NCBI RefSeq assembly: GCF_022513635.1
Contig: NZ_JAKWBL010000001.1
Coordinates: forward strand, 1,550,001-1,614,000
Source: Paraniabella ginsengisoli
Lineage (GTDB): Bacteria; Bacteroidota; Bacteroidia; Chitinophagales; Chitinophagaceae
DNA: 64,000 nt
Reading direction: 5' to 3'
Position numbers and translations under genes: made by a program. The notes beneath the pieces are model-generated. The model was not told where the DNA came from and searched no databases. It was given only the letters and a program-made list of their open reading frames with translations. The first letter of the stretch is position 1. Each line of letters opens with the position of its first letter. Positions 52,873-63,654 of the stretch are shown in pieces.

Positions 52873-53249
52873 AAAAAGTGCTAAGCCGGATGGTAGGCCT
52901 GTACAGGCAAGTTGTATATTTCGTTTAATGGTTAATTTTTAGCGATTGTATGATTATCGTCATGTTCTACTAGGATCAGAGGATAATATTGTCAAACAAG
53001 ACGTTATTAAATAACTTATTCAAACGTTGTATTATTAGCATTTGGAGGTTGTTTAATGAAAGGTTGTACTATTGGCCTTCTCATAATGGTATCTTTGAAA
53101 CAAACATCAGCTCTTACCAGATAACCTAAAAACGATTGCTATGCAAATTGGTTATAATGTAATAAAGGATGTAAAAACGACGCGGCTCAAAAAGTGACGA
53201 ACTATTTAGTCAGGAATTACTTGCGGGATCCATTAGCCATTATATTTAT
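52873..53249. other. Intergenic region before the AraC gene
   Basis: About 380 bases with no gene I can support. It separates the accessory island from the polysaccharide locus and should carry the AraC promoter. Confidence 0.45.
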
Positions 53250-54148
53250 ATGAAAAAGTATAGCCCTGATACAGTATTTAAATATCTTATCATTACAAAA
53301 AAGATCGCGACTTTGGATTGGTTGTTAATACAGTAGGATTTGAAAGTATATCAGCCAATACTATATATCCGGTACAGGGTCATCCTCGTGCCTATAGTTT
53401 TTTTCCTGAGCAAGGAAGACGTCTTCATGAATATCAAATAATATATTTTGTCGATGGAGAAGGTAGTTTTAAGTCGGCCTCAACGGCGAAAACAAAAATA
53501 GAAAGCGGACATGTGGCTATTTTATTTCCAGGCCAATGGCACACTTATCACCCTTGCGCAAGTACCGGATGGAAGGTTTTTTATATAGGCTTTGAGGGAG
53601 CGATGATCGACAATATTTTGGCAAAAGAATTTATTTCATTTAATAAGCAAATATTGAATGTTGGATTTAGTGAAACGCTTGTTGATCTTTTTAAAAGAGC
53701 AATAGAGATTGCAAAAGAAGACAGCCTCCTGCTTCAACAACGCCTTGCAGGTATTGCCTTTAATATCGTTACTGAAGCACTATTCCTTTCAAACAAAAGA
53801 ATGTCTGAAAAAGAACAGACTGCTGAAGTAATTGAAAAAGCAAAAGCCATCATGTATGAGAATTACAACAATGATATTGATCTTGAAAACCTTTCTGAAA
53901 AGCTATGCTCCAGCTATTCGTGGTTTAGAAAGGTTTTTAAAAAATATACCGGTTATGCGCCTGCTCATTATTTTCAGGAAATAAAGATTCGTAAAGCAAA
54001 AGAGTTTTTACTCGAAACGGATATGTCCATTAAAGAAATTGCCTACGAATTAAATTATCAATCCTACGAATACTTTATCTCCAGGTTTAAAAAACACACA
54101 GGAGTAACACCTGTGGAATACAAGAAACAGAGCAGTTTCGGTTTGTAA
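53250..54148 (+). CDS. AraC-family regulator of the polysaccharide locus, frameshifted
   Basis: About 299 residues. It has an N-terminal cupin-like sensor (YPVQGHPRAYSFFPEQGRRLHEYQIIYFVDGEGSF; ILFPGQWHTYHP) and two C-terminal helix-turn-helices (LENLSEKLCSSYSWFRKVFKK; SIKEIAYELNYQSYEYFISRFKKHTGVTPVEYKK). The first 18 codons (MKKYSPDTVFKYLIITKK) are split from the rest by one A in the run near 53300. This type senses a sugar and switches on the neighbouring SusCD genes. Two direct repeats right after its stop at 54155 and 54176 look like its operator. Confidence 0.9.
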
Positions 54149-54154
54149 AAATAC

Positions 54155-54188
54155 TTGTCAAATATCAAAGGGTTATTGTCAAATATCA
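54155..54188 (+). promoter_or_regulatory. Direct repeats, likely AraC operator
   Basis: TTGTCAAATATCA occurs twice, at 54155-54167 and 54176-54188, with starts 21 bases apart, two helical turns. This is the classic layout for AraC half-sites and lies between the AraC gene and susC, so it probably controls the SusC operon. Confidence 0.6.
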
Positions 54189-54436
54189 CAGCGCTGCGTA
54201 TTTACGCGGCTCTATTTTTACATAGCAGTAATCAATAAGCCATTAGGCTACTCACTGCGCTTCTATTGCCATTTGAACTATAACAATTTAAAAATTTTGC
54301 TTGCCGGTGCTGCCGTGCTTTAGGTGATGAGCCTTGCTATCTCTATATAGAATGGATTATTGACCATGTCAAGCTTTAAGAGACTGAAATCATAATACGT
54401 GATTTATATTTTTATTAACGATTGCTGATACTTCAT

Positions 54437-57400
54437 ATGACAAACGAAAGATTGTACTGTTTTTTCCTGTTAATATTCATGCTAATGGGATTAACCTCCG
54501 CCGCTGATAATAAATTGACTTCTATCGATTCTCATGGTATCGAAAGGCTTGAACGATTGTACCCCGCAGCGGATACCTTAATTGCCGGAATAGTTTATAA
54601 TGCAAAAGAAGAACCCTTAGACGGAGCCACTATTATCGTAAAAAGTACATCTCGGTCTGCTATTACAAATAATAAAGGAGAATTTTCTATTCTGGCCGAT
54701 GAAATGGATACTGTGGTTATTTCCTACACGGGGTACGAGTCTAAAGAAATTGCCATCGGTCAAAACCGTATACTCGCTGTAACATTGAATACTACTGGAG
54801 AAAACTTATCAGATGTGGTAGTGGTTGCATACGGAACACAAAAGAAAGAAGCAGTAGTAGGTTCCGTTACATCTGTTAACCCTGAAGACCTCAAAGTACC
54901 CTCCAGCAATTTAACAACAGCGCTGGCAGGCCGTGTAGCTGGTATTATTGCTTATCAGAGAAGTGGCGAACCGGGTGCAGACAATGCCGAGTTTTTTATA
55001 AGGGGTGTTACAACATTTGGCTATAAAAAGACCCACTGATTCTTATAGATAATATTGAAGTAACAACTACAGATTTGGCTAGAATGAATCCCGATGATAT
55101 AGCAACTTTTAGTATAATGAAAGATGCCACGGCAACTGCGTTATATGGGGCAAGAGGCGCTAATGGTGTCATCCTGGTAACTACAAAGGAAGGTAAACAG
55201 GGAGAAGCCAGGATTTCTCTTAGAGCGGAGGGTTCAATGTCAATGCCTACCAGAAATATTGAATTAGCCGACCCTGTAACATATATGAAGTTGAATAATG
55301 AAGCTATACTAACCCGTGATCCCCTGGCACCCGTACTTTATAGTGATGATAAGATAAATAGTACAATACCAGGATCTGGGTCATTAATATTTCCTTCTAC
55401 TGACTGGCGCAGCGAAATGTTTAAAGAACAGGCATTCAACCAAAGAGTCAATCTTAATGTCAGTGGTGGTGGTAAGATTGCCAGATATTACGTTGCCGGT
55501 AATTTCAATCAGGATAACGGGGTGCTTAAAGTTGATAAGAGAAATAATTTTAATAATAATATCAATTTAAAAACATACTCTTTGCGTTCGAACGTAAATG
55601 TAAATGTGTTTCCTACAACCGAAATGATTATCCGGCTTTCAGGCGTCTTTGATGATTATAAAGGGCCTATTTATTCGGGTGGTGGGTTTTACACCAGAGT
55701 CATGCGTGCCAACCCGGTACTGTTTCCTGCCTATTACCCAATCGATGAGGATCACCAGTATGTGAAGCATATCATGTTCGGAAATTTTGATGATGGCAGG
55801 TATTTAAATCCTTACGCCGACATGGTCAAAGGGTATAAAGATTACTCGCGCTCTAACGTGAATGCCCAGATAGAATTAAAACAGGATCTTAAATTTTTAA
55901 CACCAGGCTTGAGAGCCAGGGCGCGATTCAATACTACACGTGAATCCTATTTTGATGTGGTGCGACAGTATAACCCATTTTATTACCAATTGGGCGGCTA
56001 TAACACCCGGGATAATACCTATCAGGTAAACGTAATAGACCCTGACGGAGGGACAGAATATCTTGATTACAATGAAGGCCAAAGAAGGATAAACTCATCA
56101 GTATATGTTGAAACCGCGTTGGAATACAATCGGACTTTCCAGCAAAAACACAATCTGAGTGGCATGCTCATTTATATTATGCGCGAGGCCCTCACAGGAA
56201 ATGCAGGGTCTTTACAGGCATCTTTACCTTATCGAAATCTTGGTTTCTCAGGCCGCACCACTTATGGATTTAAGAATAAGTATTATGCAGAATTCAATTT
56301 TGGGTATAACGGATCAGAGCGTTTTTATAAAGATCAGCGATGGGGATTCTTTCCTTCCGCAGGTTTGGCCTGGAGTGTGTCCAATGAAGCATTTTGGGAA
56401 CCATTTAAAAATACCGTCAATCACTTCAAGGTGCGAGGTACCTACGGTTTAGTGGGCAATGATGCAATTGGATCGGGCAGGTTTCTCTATTTATCCGAAG
56501 TCAATATGGCCGATCCCGGTAGAGGGTCAGTTTTTGGCCGGGAAAACGGGTATAGCAGGGATGGTATTTCGATATCCCGATACTCCGATAATGCCATTAC
56601 TTGGGAAACTGCTCAAAAAATGAACGTAGCCCTTGAGATTGGGCTTTTCCGCAAAATCGACATTATCGCAGAATATTTTCGTGAACATAGATACAATATA
56701 CTACAGACAAGGGCATCAACACCAGCTTCTATGGGCCTTTGGGTGACACCGGCTGCTAATATTGGTGAGGCCATGGGGCATGGTGTGGATATTTCCTTAG
56801 ATTATAATCATACCATAAATAATGATATGTGGTTACAGGCGCGGGGTAATTTCACGTATGCCACAAGCGAATTTAGAGTGTATGAAGAATATGACTATGC
56901 CAATGAATGGTGGAAGTCGCGCGTTGGCTATCCCATCTCACAAACATGGGGCTACATAGCTGAACATTTATTTGCAGATGATGCAGAAGTAGCCAGTTCG
57001 CCGGTTCAAAACTTTGGAACCTATATGGCTGGCGATATAAAGTACCGCGACGTTAATAATGATGGAAGAATAACAGAACTGGACATGGTTCCCATCGGTT
57101 ATCCGACCACACCGGAAATTGTATATGGTTTTGGTTTCTCTTATGGATTTAAAAGCCTTGATTTTTCAGCATTTCTTCAGGGCGCTGGCAGAGAGTCCTT
57201 TTGGGTTGATCCTGATGCAACAGCACCTTTTGTTCCATATTATTATAGCGATGAAGAGCGCAACTCCGGAACGCGCTATACAAATCAGTTGCTTAAAGCA
57301 TACGCAGATAGTTATTGGTCGGAAGATAACAGAAACCTTTATGCCATGTGGCCACGACTAAGTTCTACCGTTAATAACAACAACACCCAAACCAGTACCT

Positions 57401-57630
57401 GGTTTATGAGAAATGGCGCATTCCTTCGCTTGAAGCAGGTAGAACTGGGTTTCACGCTTCCCAAAAGATGGATCAGTAAAAGAGGCATGTCGAATGCACG
57501 CATTTATGTCAATGGTACGAATCTGCTTACATGGAGCAAATTTAAATTGTGGGATATTGAGATGGCGGGAAATGGCTTACAGTATCCAATACAAAAGGTA
57601 TATAATATTGGTTTAAACGTGTCTTTGTAA
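54437..57630 (+). CDS. SusC/RagA-family TonB-linked transporter, frameshifted
   Basis: About 1065 residues. A signal peptide (CFFLLIFMLMGLTSAADN) leads to a carboxypeptidase-D-like domain (IAGIVYNAKEEPLDGATIIVKS), a plug domain (LSDVVVVAYGTQKKEAVVGSVTSV; ALYGARGANGVILVTTKEGKQ), and the barrel ending YNIGLNVSL. The break near 55030 is one A lost (GYKKDPLILIDNIE). A TTG at 54422 would add five residues; the ATG at 54437 is preferred. It imports a glycan oligomer bound by the SusD partner that follows 31 bases later. Downstream glycan-binding and sugar-enzyme genes suggest a plant or algal polysaccharide rather than starch, but the substrate is unknown. Confidence 0.92.
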
Positions 57631-57661
57631 TCGATTGTTTTTAGGCGACAAAATAAGCTGT

Positions 57662-59547
57662 ATGAAAAAAATTACAAGTGTTATAATAGTATTTGTAGCG
57701 TGTATAAGCTGCAAAAAATACCTTGATATTGTACCTGATAATATTGCAACAATTGATCAGGCCTTCAATCTGCGAAATACTGCGGAGCGGTTTCTTTTTA
57801 CTTGTTATAGTTATTTACCCAAAAACAGCAATATTGCGCAAAGTGTTGCTATGACCTCTGGTGATGAAATATGGTTAAGCGAATACTACGTACAACCCGG
57901 CCGGGAAATAGCACGGGGAAACCAAAATGTGGTAGACCCGTATTTAAATTTTTGGCAAGGCGGCCAGGGTGGACAAGATCTGTATCAGGCGATCAGGGAT
58001 TGTAACATTTTTCTCGAAAATATAGACCGGGTGCCAGATATGGAAGCTTTTGAAAAAAACAGATGGAAGGCAGAAGTTAAATTCCTGAAAGCATATTATC
58101 ACTTTTTTTATTTAGAATGTACGGTCCCATCCCATTAAAGAAAGAGAATTTGCCCATTAATGAAGGAGTTGAGGAAGTTAAAGTTTACAGAGATCCTGTT
58201 GATGAATGCATAAATTATATAGTACAGTTAATTGATGAATCAATACCAGACCTGCCTCAGATAATAACTTCCGAAGCGACAGAGTTAGGCAGAATTACGC
58301 AACCTGCTGCAATGTCGCTTAAAGCATATGTATTAGTTACAGCAGCAAGTCCGCTATTTAACGGGAACAAGGATTACGATAATTTCAAGGACAACCGCGG
58401 TACGCTTTTGTTCAATCCCACTTATGAAAATGAAAAATGGGTTAAAGCTAAAGACGCTTGTGCAGCCGCAATTGATGCAGCAGAGCTGGCAGGAAATAAG
58501 ATATACTATTATGATCAAAGTAACCGCCAATATCCTGTATCTGAAACGATACGGACGCAAATGAATATTAGAAATAGCTTTAATGAAAAATGGAATGCGG
58601 AGATCATTTGGTGTACTACTAATAGTATGACCGGCGATATGCAAAATCAGTCAACACCTCGTGGACTTGATCCTGCAAGAAGAGCCAACTCTTCCACACC
58701 CGGAAACTTTTCTGTTCCCCTAAAAGTGGCTGATCTGTTTTATACAAAAAACGGGGTTCCGATTGAGGAAGATAAAACATGGCATTATGGCTCCCGGTTT
58801 AACTTAAAAGAAGGTACTACCGAATACAGGTACTATATACAACCTGGCTATACAACCGCACTCATAAATTTTGACCGTGAACCAAGATACTATGCAGATC
58901 TGGGCTTTGATGGCGGCATCTGGTACGGGCAGGGTAAGTTCGTTGATACAGCTACCTGGTTTCTCTCAGCAAAAAAGGGTGAGCCTGCATCGAAGGTAAC
59001 TAACAATGCATTTAACGTCACAGGAATATGGCCCAAGAAATTAGTTAATTACGTAAACGTTATAGAAGAGAATTCTTATTCAAGAGAAACGTATCCCTGG
59101 CCAGAAATGCGTTTGTCAAATCTATATTTATTATACGCTGAAGCTTTAAATGAATCTGAAGGACCATCAGAACTTGTTTATGAGTTGCTGGACGCTATAA
59201 GAAGTCGTGCCGGGCTGCCAGGTGTAGTTGATGCCTGGACAAATTTTTCTAATAACCCCTCCAAACCTAATACTAAAGAGGGATTGAGAGATATAATTCA
59301 ACGCGAACGTACCCTGGAGCTTATGTTTGAAGGGCAGCGTTTCTGGGATCTTAGAAGATGGAAAAAAGCAGTGCAAGAGTTAAATAAGCCGGTTACCGGA
59401 TGGGATATAGAACAGCAGACAGCGGCAGGATATTACAGAAGCAGGTTGCTATACCAACAAAAATTTGCTACAAGAAATTATTTGTGGCCCATTAAAGAAA
59501 ATGAAATACTGGCTAACAAAAATACAGTTCAAAATCCCGGTTGGTAG
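57662..59547 (+). CDS. SusD/RagB-family lipoprotein, frameshifted
   Basis: About 629 residues. The lipobox is in MKKITSVIIVFVACISCKKYLD, anchoring it outside the outer membrane. The SusD fold is clear: NTAERFLFTCYSYLPKN, YQAIRDCNIFLENIDRVPD, AEVKFLKAYYHFF, then after the break MRLSNLYLLYAEALNESEG and RERTLELMFEGQRFWDLRRWKKA. The break near 58110 is one T (HFFLFRMYGPIPL). It binds the glycan and delivers it to the SusC barrel encoded just before. Confidence 0.92.
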
Positions 59548-59599
59548 CCCATTTTTTTTAGCTAAAAATCATTTAGTAACACGTTTAAATGAAACTAAG

Positions 59600-60805
59600 A
59601 TGAAAAGTTATTTTATTCAAAGCATTGGCTATGGAATGCTTTTATTTATACTGGCGGCCTGTTCAAAAGAAAAATACGTGGAACCCACGGCGAGCGATAC
59701 TGCGCCGGCTCTGGTAACAAATGTTGTTATAGAACCGCTACCGGGAGCGGCTAAATTAAGATACACACTGCCGGATGATGATAATCTTCATTATGTGAAA
59801 GCTGTGTATGAAATAAGACCAGGATATAAAAGAGAAGTTATCGCATCGCTATATACAAATGAAATGATCGTAGATGGATTCCCGGAAGAAAAAGAATATT
59901 CTGTAGATCTTTACAGCGTTAGCTACGGTGAAAAACAGTCAGAAACGCCCGTTACAGTTAGCTTCACTCCAAAAGCATCTCCTTTGGTAGAAGCCTTTAA
60001 TACCTTTAAATTCGAGGAGACCTTTGGCGGCGTTTCTCTTTCTTTTAGAAATAGCGGAGGCGCGAGCCTGGCAGTGGCGATTTTAACGCCGGACTCTGCC
60101 GGAAGATTAAGTGAGGTGGAAACTTATTATAGCAAGGCGGTTGAAGGTAGGCACGCAGTCCGCGGGTTTCCCAGTTCGCCACGTTTATTCGCCGCTGTTA
60201 TAAGGGATCGATGGGGTAATTTGTCCGATACTATCGAACAAAACCTGATACCCATTTTTGAAGAAGAAGTTCCAAAAGATCGCTTTAAGGGTTTGTTTCT
60301 ACCTACCGATACTTATGAGCCACACGCTGGTGCTAACAACACCTTAGACAAGATCTGGGATGGACGGATAGCACCCAACGGTGGCGTACCTATATTTCAT
60401 ACCAAGCCAGGTGCAGGCATGCCTCAATGGTTCACCTTTGATATGGGAAGAACAGCAATTCTCAGCCGGTTTAAACTTCACCACAGGGGCCCTGGTGCTT
60501 CATGGGCATATCAACAAGGTGACCCGAAAAGATTTGAAGTCTGGGGCTCGTCCACTCCACCAGATCCAACGGGAAGTTGGGAGGGCTGGACAAAAATAAT
60601 GGATTGTAATTCCTATAAACCGAGTGGTGAAAGCAATCCTGTTACCACAGAGGATATAACTTATGCTACAACTACAGGAGAGGATTTTATATTCCCAGAC
60701 AATCCAACGCCAGTAAGATATCTAAGATTCAAAATTCTGGAAACCTGGGGGTTTGTTGATTATATCTATATAACAGAATTGACTTTTTGGGGTCAAATGC
60801 AATAA
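59600..60805 (+). CDS. Carbohydrate-binding lipoprotein (DUF4959/DUF5126/DUF5000-like)
   Basis: 401-residue surface lipoprotein; the lipobox is FILAACSKEK. The N-terminal region is fibronectin-like (VTNVVIEPLPGAAKLRYTLP; EKEYSVDLYSVSYGEKQS), then comes a segment with GGVSLSFRNSGGASLAVAI, and the C-terminal 150 residues form a discoidin-like beta sandwich (PQWFTFDMGRTAILSRFKLHH; VRYLRFKILETWGFVDYIYI). This domain order is the DUF4959-DUF5126-DUF5000 form found next to SusCD. Such proteins probably bind substrate glycan at the surface. An earlier in-frame start at 59465 overlaps susD and is not needed. Confidence 0.8.
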   Translation: MKSYFIQSIGYGMLLFILAACSKEKYVEPTASDTAPALVTNVVIEPLPGAAKLRYTLPDDDNLHYVKAVYEIRPGYKREVIASLYTNEMIVDGFPEEKEYSVDLYSVSYGEKQSETPVTVSFTPKASPLVEAFNTFKFEETFGGVSLSFRNSGGASLAVAILTPDSAGRLSEVETYYSKAVEGRHAVRGFPSSPRLFAAVIRDRWGNLSDTIEQNLIPIFEEEVPKDRFKGLFLPTDTYEPHAGANNTLDKIWDGRIAPNGGVPIFHTKPGAGMPQWFTFDMGRTAILSRFKLHHRGPGASWAYQQGDPKRFEVWGSSTPPDPTGSWEGWTKIMDCNSYKPSGESNPVTTEDITYATTTGEDFIFPDNPTPVRYLRFKILETWGFVDYIYITELTFWGQMQ

Positions 60806-60815
60806 TTGATTAGAC

Positions 60816-61970
60816 ATGAAACGAATATCTTTACAAAGTTTTACTGCCATTTATGTTAGCTGCTTTGGACTGTTGCTTTTGTTTGTGCAGTCTGGTTGTT
60901 CTAAAATGAACGACACCTACAAAGAGTTTCTTGGCAACGGACCGATAAAATACATTGGCAAACCCGATTCAATTATATCCAAACCCGGAAATCATCGGAT
61001 ACAGCTCTCCTGGGTTCGACCCACTGATCCCAAAGTTAAGGGTGCCGTGGTTTACTGGAACAATAAAGCAGACTCCTCCAGAGTAATGTTAGACGCTAAT
61101 GTTGACACAATACAGCTTCTTCTAAATAATATGGCTGAAGGTGAGTATGTTTTTCAGGTTTACTCTAGTGACGCTGAAGGGAATTTATCTTTAGGAAAAG
61201 AAGTGGTGGCAAGAATATATGGTGACAGTTATACTGCAACTTTACTTTCAAGACCTATTGATACTGCATTCTATTATGGAAAAGATACCTTACAATTGTA
61301 CTGGGGTGGAATGCCCGATACCAGCATCATCGGCACAGAAATTATTTATCATGACAGGGATAATGTATTGCAAAAAGAATTTATTAACGACTCAACCGAG
61401 GCTAACTTTTTGTACAATTTCAATGGTGGAGCTGTAAGGTATCGTACTGTTTATGTTCCTGAAAGAAAAGCGATTGATACTTTTTATACAGCTTACGATA
61501 CGCTGATCGTTAATAAACAGGTTGAAAGAACGGATTTGTCAAAGCAGGCGTGGACAATAACAGCATCCAGCTTCGACACACGCTCAGGTTCTTCATACAG
61601 GCCTCCGGCCAATCTTTTAGATAATAATCTTGCCTCTTATTGGGTGAATTCAATTGCTCCACAAACAGAGTATCCTCATTGGGTAGCAGTAGATATGGGA
61701 GCAGTTAAAAATAATATTGCGGGATTGTTAACCATACAAAGAAGGGAGAATGTAAACCTGGTAAAAACTGCTGAAGTATATATCAGCGAAGATGGTATCG
61801 ATTGGCAGTTAAAAGGGACTTTTACACTTTCAAATACGATTTCAGCAAAAGATTACCTGTCGCTTCCTGAGCCGGTCTCTACAAGGTATTTTATGATAAA
61901 GGTGATAAACGACTACGGAAATTCTAAAAATGTTTGCCTGGCTGAAATAGGCGCGTTTCGATATGAATAA
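60816..61970 (+). CDS. Carbohydrate-binding lipoprotein (DUF4998 plus F5/8 type C-like)
   Basis: 384-residue lipoprotein with lipobox LFVQSGCSKMND. The N-terminal half is of DUF4998 type (IQLSWVRPTDPKVKGAVVYWNN; MAEGEYVFQVYSSDAEGN), and the C-terminal 130 residues form an F5/8 type C (discoidin) domain: SSYRPPANLLDNNLASYWVNS, YPHWVAVDMGAVKNNIAG and YFMIKVINDYGNSKNVCLAEIG. It starts 10 bases after the previous gene. Likely role: binding of the target glycan for the SusCD transporter. It is intact. Confidence 0.82.
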   Translation: MKRISLQSFTAIYVSCFGLLLLFVQSGCSKMNDTYKEFLGNGPIKYIGKPDSIISKPGNHRIQLSWVRPTDPKVKGAVVYWNNKADSSRVMLDANVDTIQLLLNNMAEGEYVFQVYSSDAEGNLSLGKEVVARIYGDSYTATLLSRPIDTAFYYGKDTLQLYWGGMPDTSIIGTEIIYHDRDNVLQKEFINDSTEANFLYNFNGGAVRYRTVYVPERKAIDTFYTAYDTLIVNKQVERTDLSKQAWTITASSFDTRSGSSYRPPANLLDNNLASYWVNSIAPQTEYPHWVAVDMGAVKNNIAGLLTIQRRENVNLVKTAEVYISEDGIDWQLKGTFTLSNTISAKDYLSLPEPVSTRYFMIKVINDYGNSKNVCLAEIGAFRYE

Positions 61971-62194
61971 CGATTTCTAAGAATCTGGATTCTTCAGTAT
62001 AATGAATAAGGTTGTTTCTCCAGTACTTGAACAACCAGCAGCAGTGCTTTGCTTAAAGGATGTGACATTTTTAGCTGAAGTCAATAAATTGAAACGTGCC
62101 AGCCGAGCCTTTTTTAGCAGAAGCTCACACACATAAGGTAAATTATTTCCAATCATCAAGAACAAAAAGGTTCATTAAGGTAAAAAAACAATCA

Positions 62195-63630
62195 ATGTTC
62201 AATAGTCCCAATAATTTAAAAATAGGTTTATTTGGCATAGGGCTTCATACATACTGGGATCAGTTTGAAGGGTTGAAATCCAGGCTTGAAGGATACTTAA
62301 ATATTGTAGAACAAAAAATAACATCTATACATAGCCACGTCATTAACGTGGGCCTTGTAGATAGTACCGACAAGGCATTTGAAGCTGGTGATCTTTTTCG
62401 CAAGGAAGGAGTAGGGGTCGTTTTTTTATATGTAACAACCTATGCGCTGTCTGCTACTGTTTTACCCGTGGTTCAAAGAGCTAGAGTACCGGTGATTATT
62501 CTAAATCTTTCCCCCCAAGCGTCAATTAATTACACAGCTTTTAATAAAATGAATGACCGCACCAAAATGACCGCAGAATGGTTGGCGCACTGTTCATCTT
62601 GTACTGTTCCCGAAATTGCGAATGTGTTTAACAGAACCGGAGTTCAATTTCATCAGGTCACAGGTATGCTGGCCAATGACGATGACTGCTGGAATGAAGT
62701 ATCCGATTGGGTACAGGCTGCTAAAGTTGCCTACACGATGATGAATAACCGGTTAGGCTGTATGGGGCATTATTATAGCGGGATGCTTGATATATACACA
62801 GATCTTACTCAGCACTACGCACACTTTGGAGGACATGTCGAGCTGCTTGAGGTAGACGAATTAGTTTCTCTTAGTCGGGAAGTATCGCTACAGGCCATTA
62901 TCGAACGTGTAAAATTATTTAAAGAAGTGTTCGATGTTCAGTCCGATTGTTCCGAATTTGAGTTGCAGCGGGCTGCAAAAACCTCTGTGGCTTTAGATAA
63001 ACTTGTTTCCCGCTATCAATTAGGTTCACTAGCGTATTACTATAAAGGTGCCGATAACAATGAAAACGAAGATGCTATCAGCTCAATTATTTTGGGAAAC
63101 TCACTGTTAACATCCAATAATGTACCTGTTGCTGGTGAATATGAAATCAAAAATGTACAGGCCATGAAAATAATGGACACGTTCGGAGCAGGTGGATCAT
63201 TTACCGAATACTATGCAATAGATTATGAAGATGACATCGTTTTGATGGGACATGACGGTCCGGGCCATATTGTTATAGCAGAGGAAAAACTAAAGTACGT
63301 CCGCTGATGGTTTATCATGGAAAGATGGGGACAGGCCTTTCGGTAGAAATGAGTGTGAAGCATGGACCCGTTACATTGCTTTCGGTAGTGGAAACAAAAG
63401 AAGGAAAACTTATGTTGCTGACAGCCGAAGGCACATCAGTTCCAGGGCCAATTTTACAAATAGGCAACACCAACAGCCGTTATAAATTTTCAATTGGCTC
63501 AAGAGCATTTGTTAATAGCTGGAACTCGAATGGCCCCGCACATCATTGTGCAGTCGGCCTTGGACATATTTCTAATAAAATTGAAAAACTTGGGGCTTTA
63601 CTTAATATGAAGGTGATCAAGGTTTGCTAG
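62195..63630 (+). CDS. L-arabinose isomerase-like protein, frameshifted
   Basis: About 478 residues, the usual length of the family. The N-terminus (IGLFGIGLHTYWDQFEGLK) and the central part (HFGGHVELLEVDELVSLSREV; MKIMDTFGAGGSFTEYYAID; MGHDGPGHI) fit the L-arabinose/L-fucose isomerase fold, with metal-site residues E and H in GAGGSFTEYYAIDYEDDIVLMGHDGPGH. One base lost near 63298 splits off the last 107 residues (VYHGKMGTGLSVEMSVKHG). Isomerase activity is plausible but unproven. The start ATG at 62195 fits family length; a GTG at 62096 would add an unrelated N-terminus. Next in the polysaccharide locus, 224 bases after the discoidin gene. Confidence 0.75.
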
Positions 63631-63654
63631 TCTCAACTTAAATTTCTAAATGTT

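Noticed and set aside
62002-62136. 44-codon plus-strand frame before the isomerase-like gene
   Set aside because: Starts with ATG but has no recognisable domain and could be leader sequence; not enough to call a gene.
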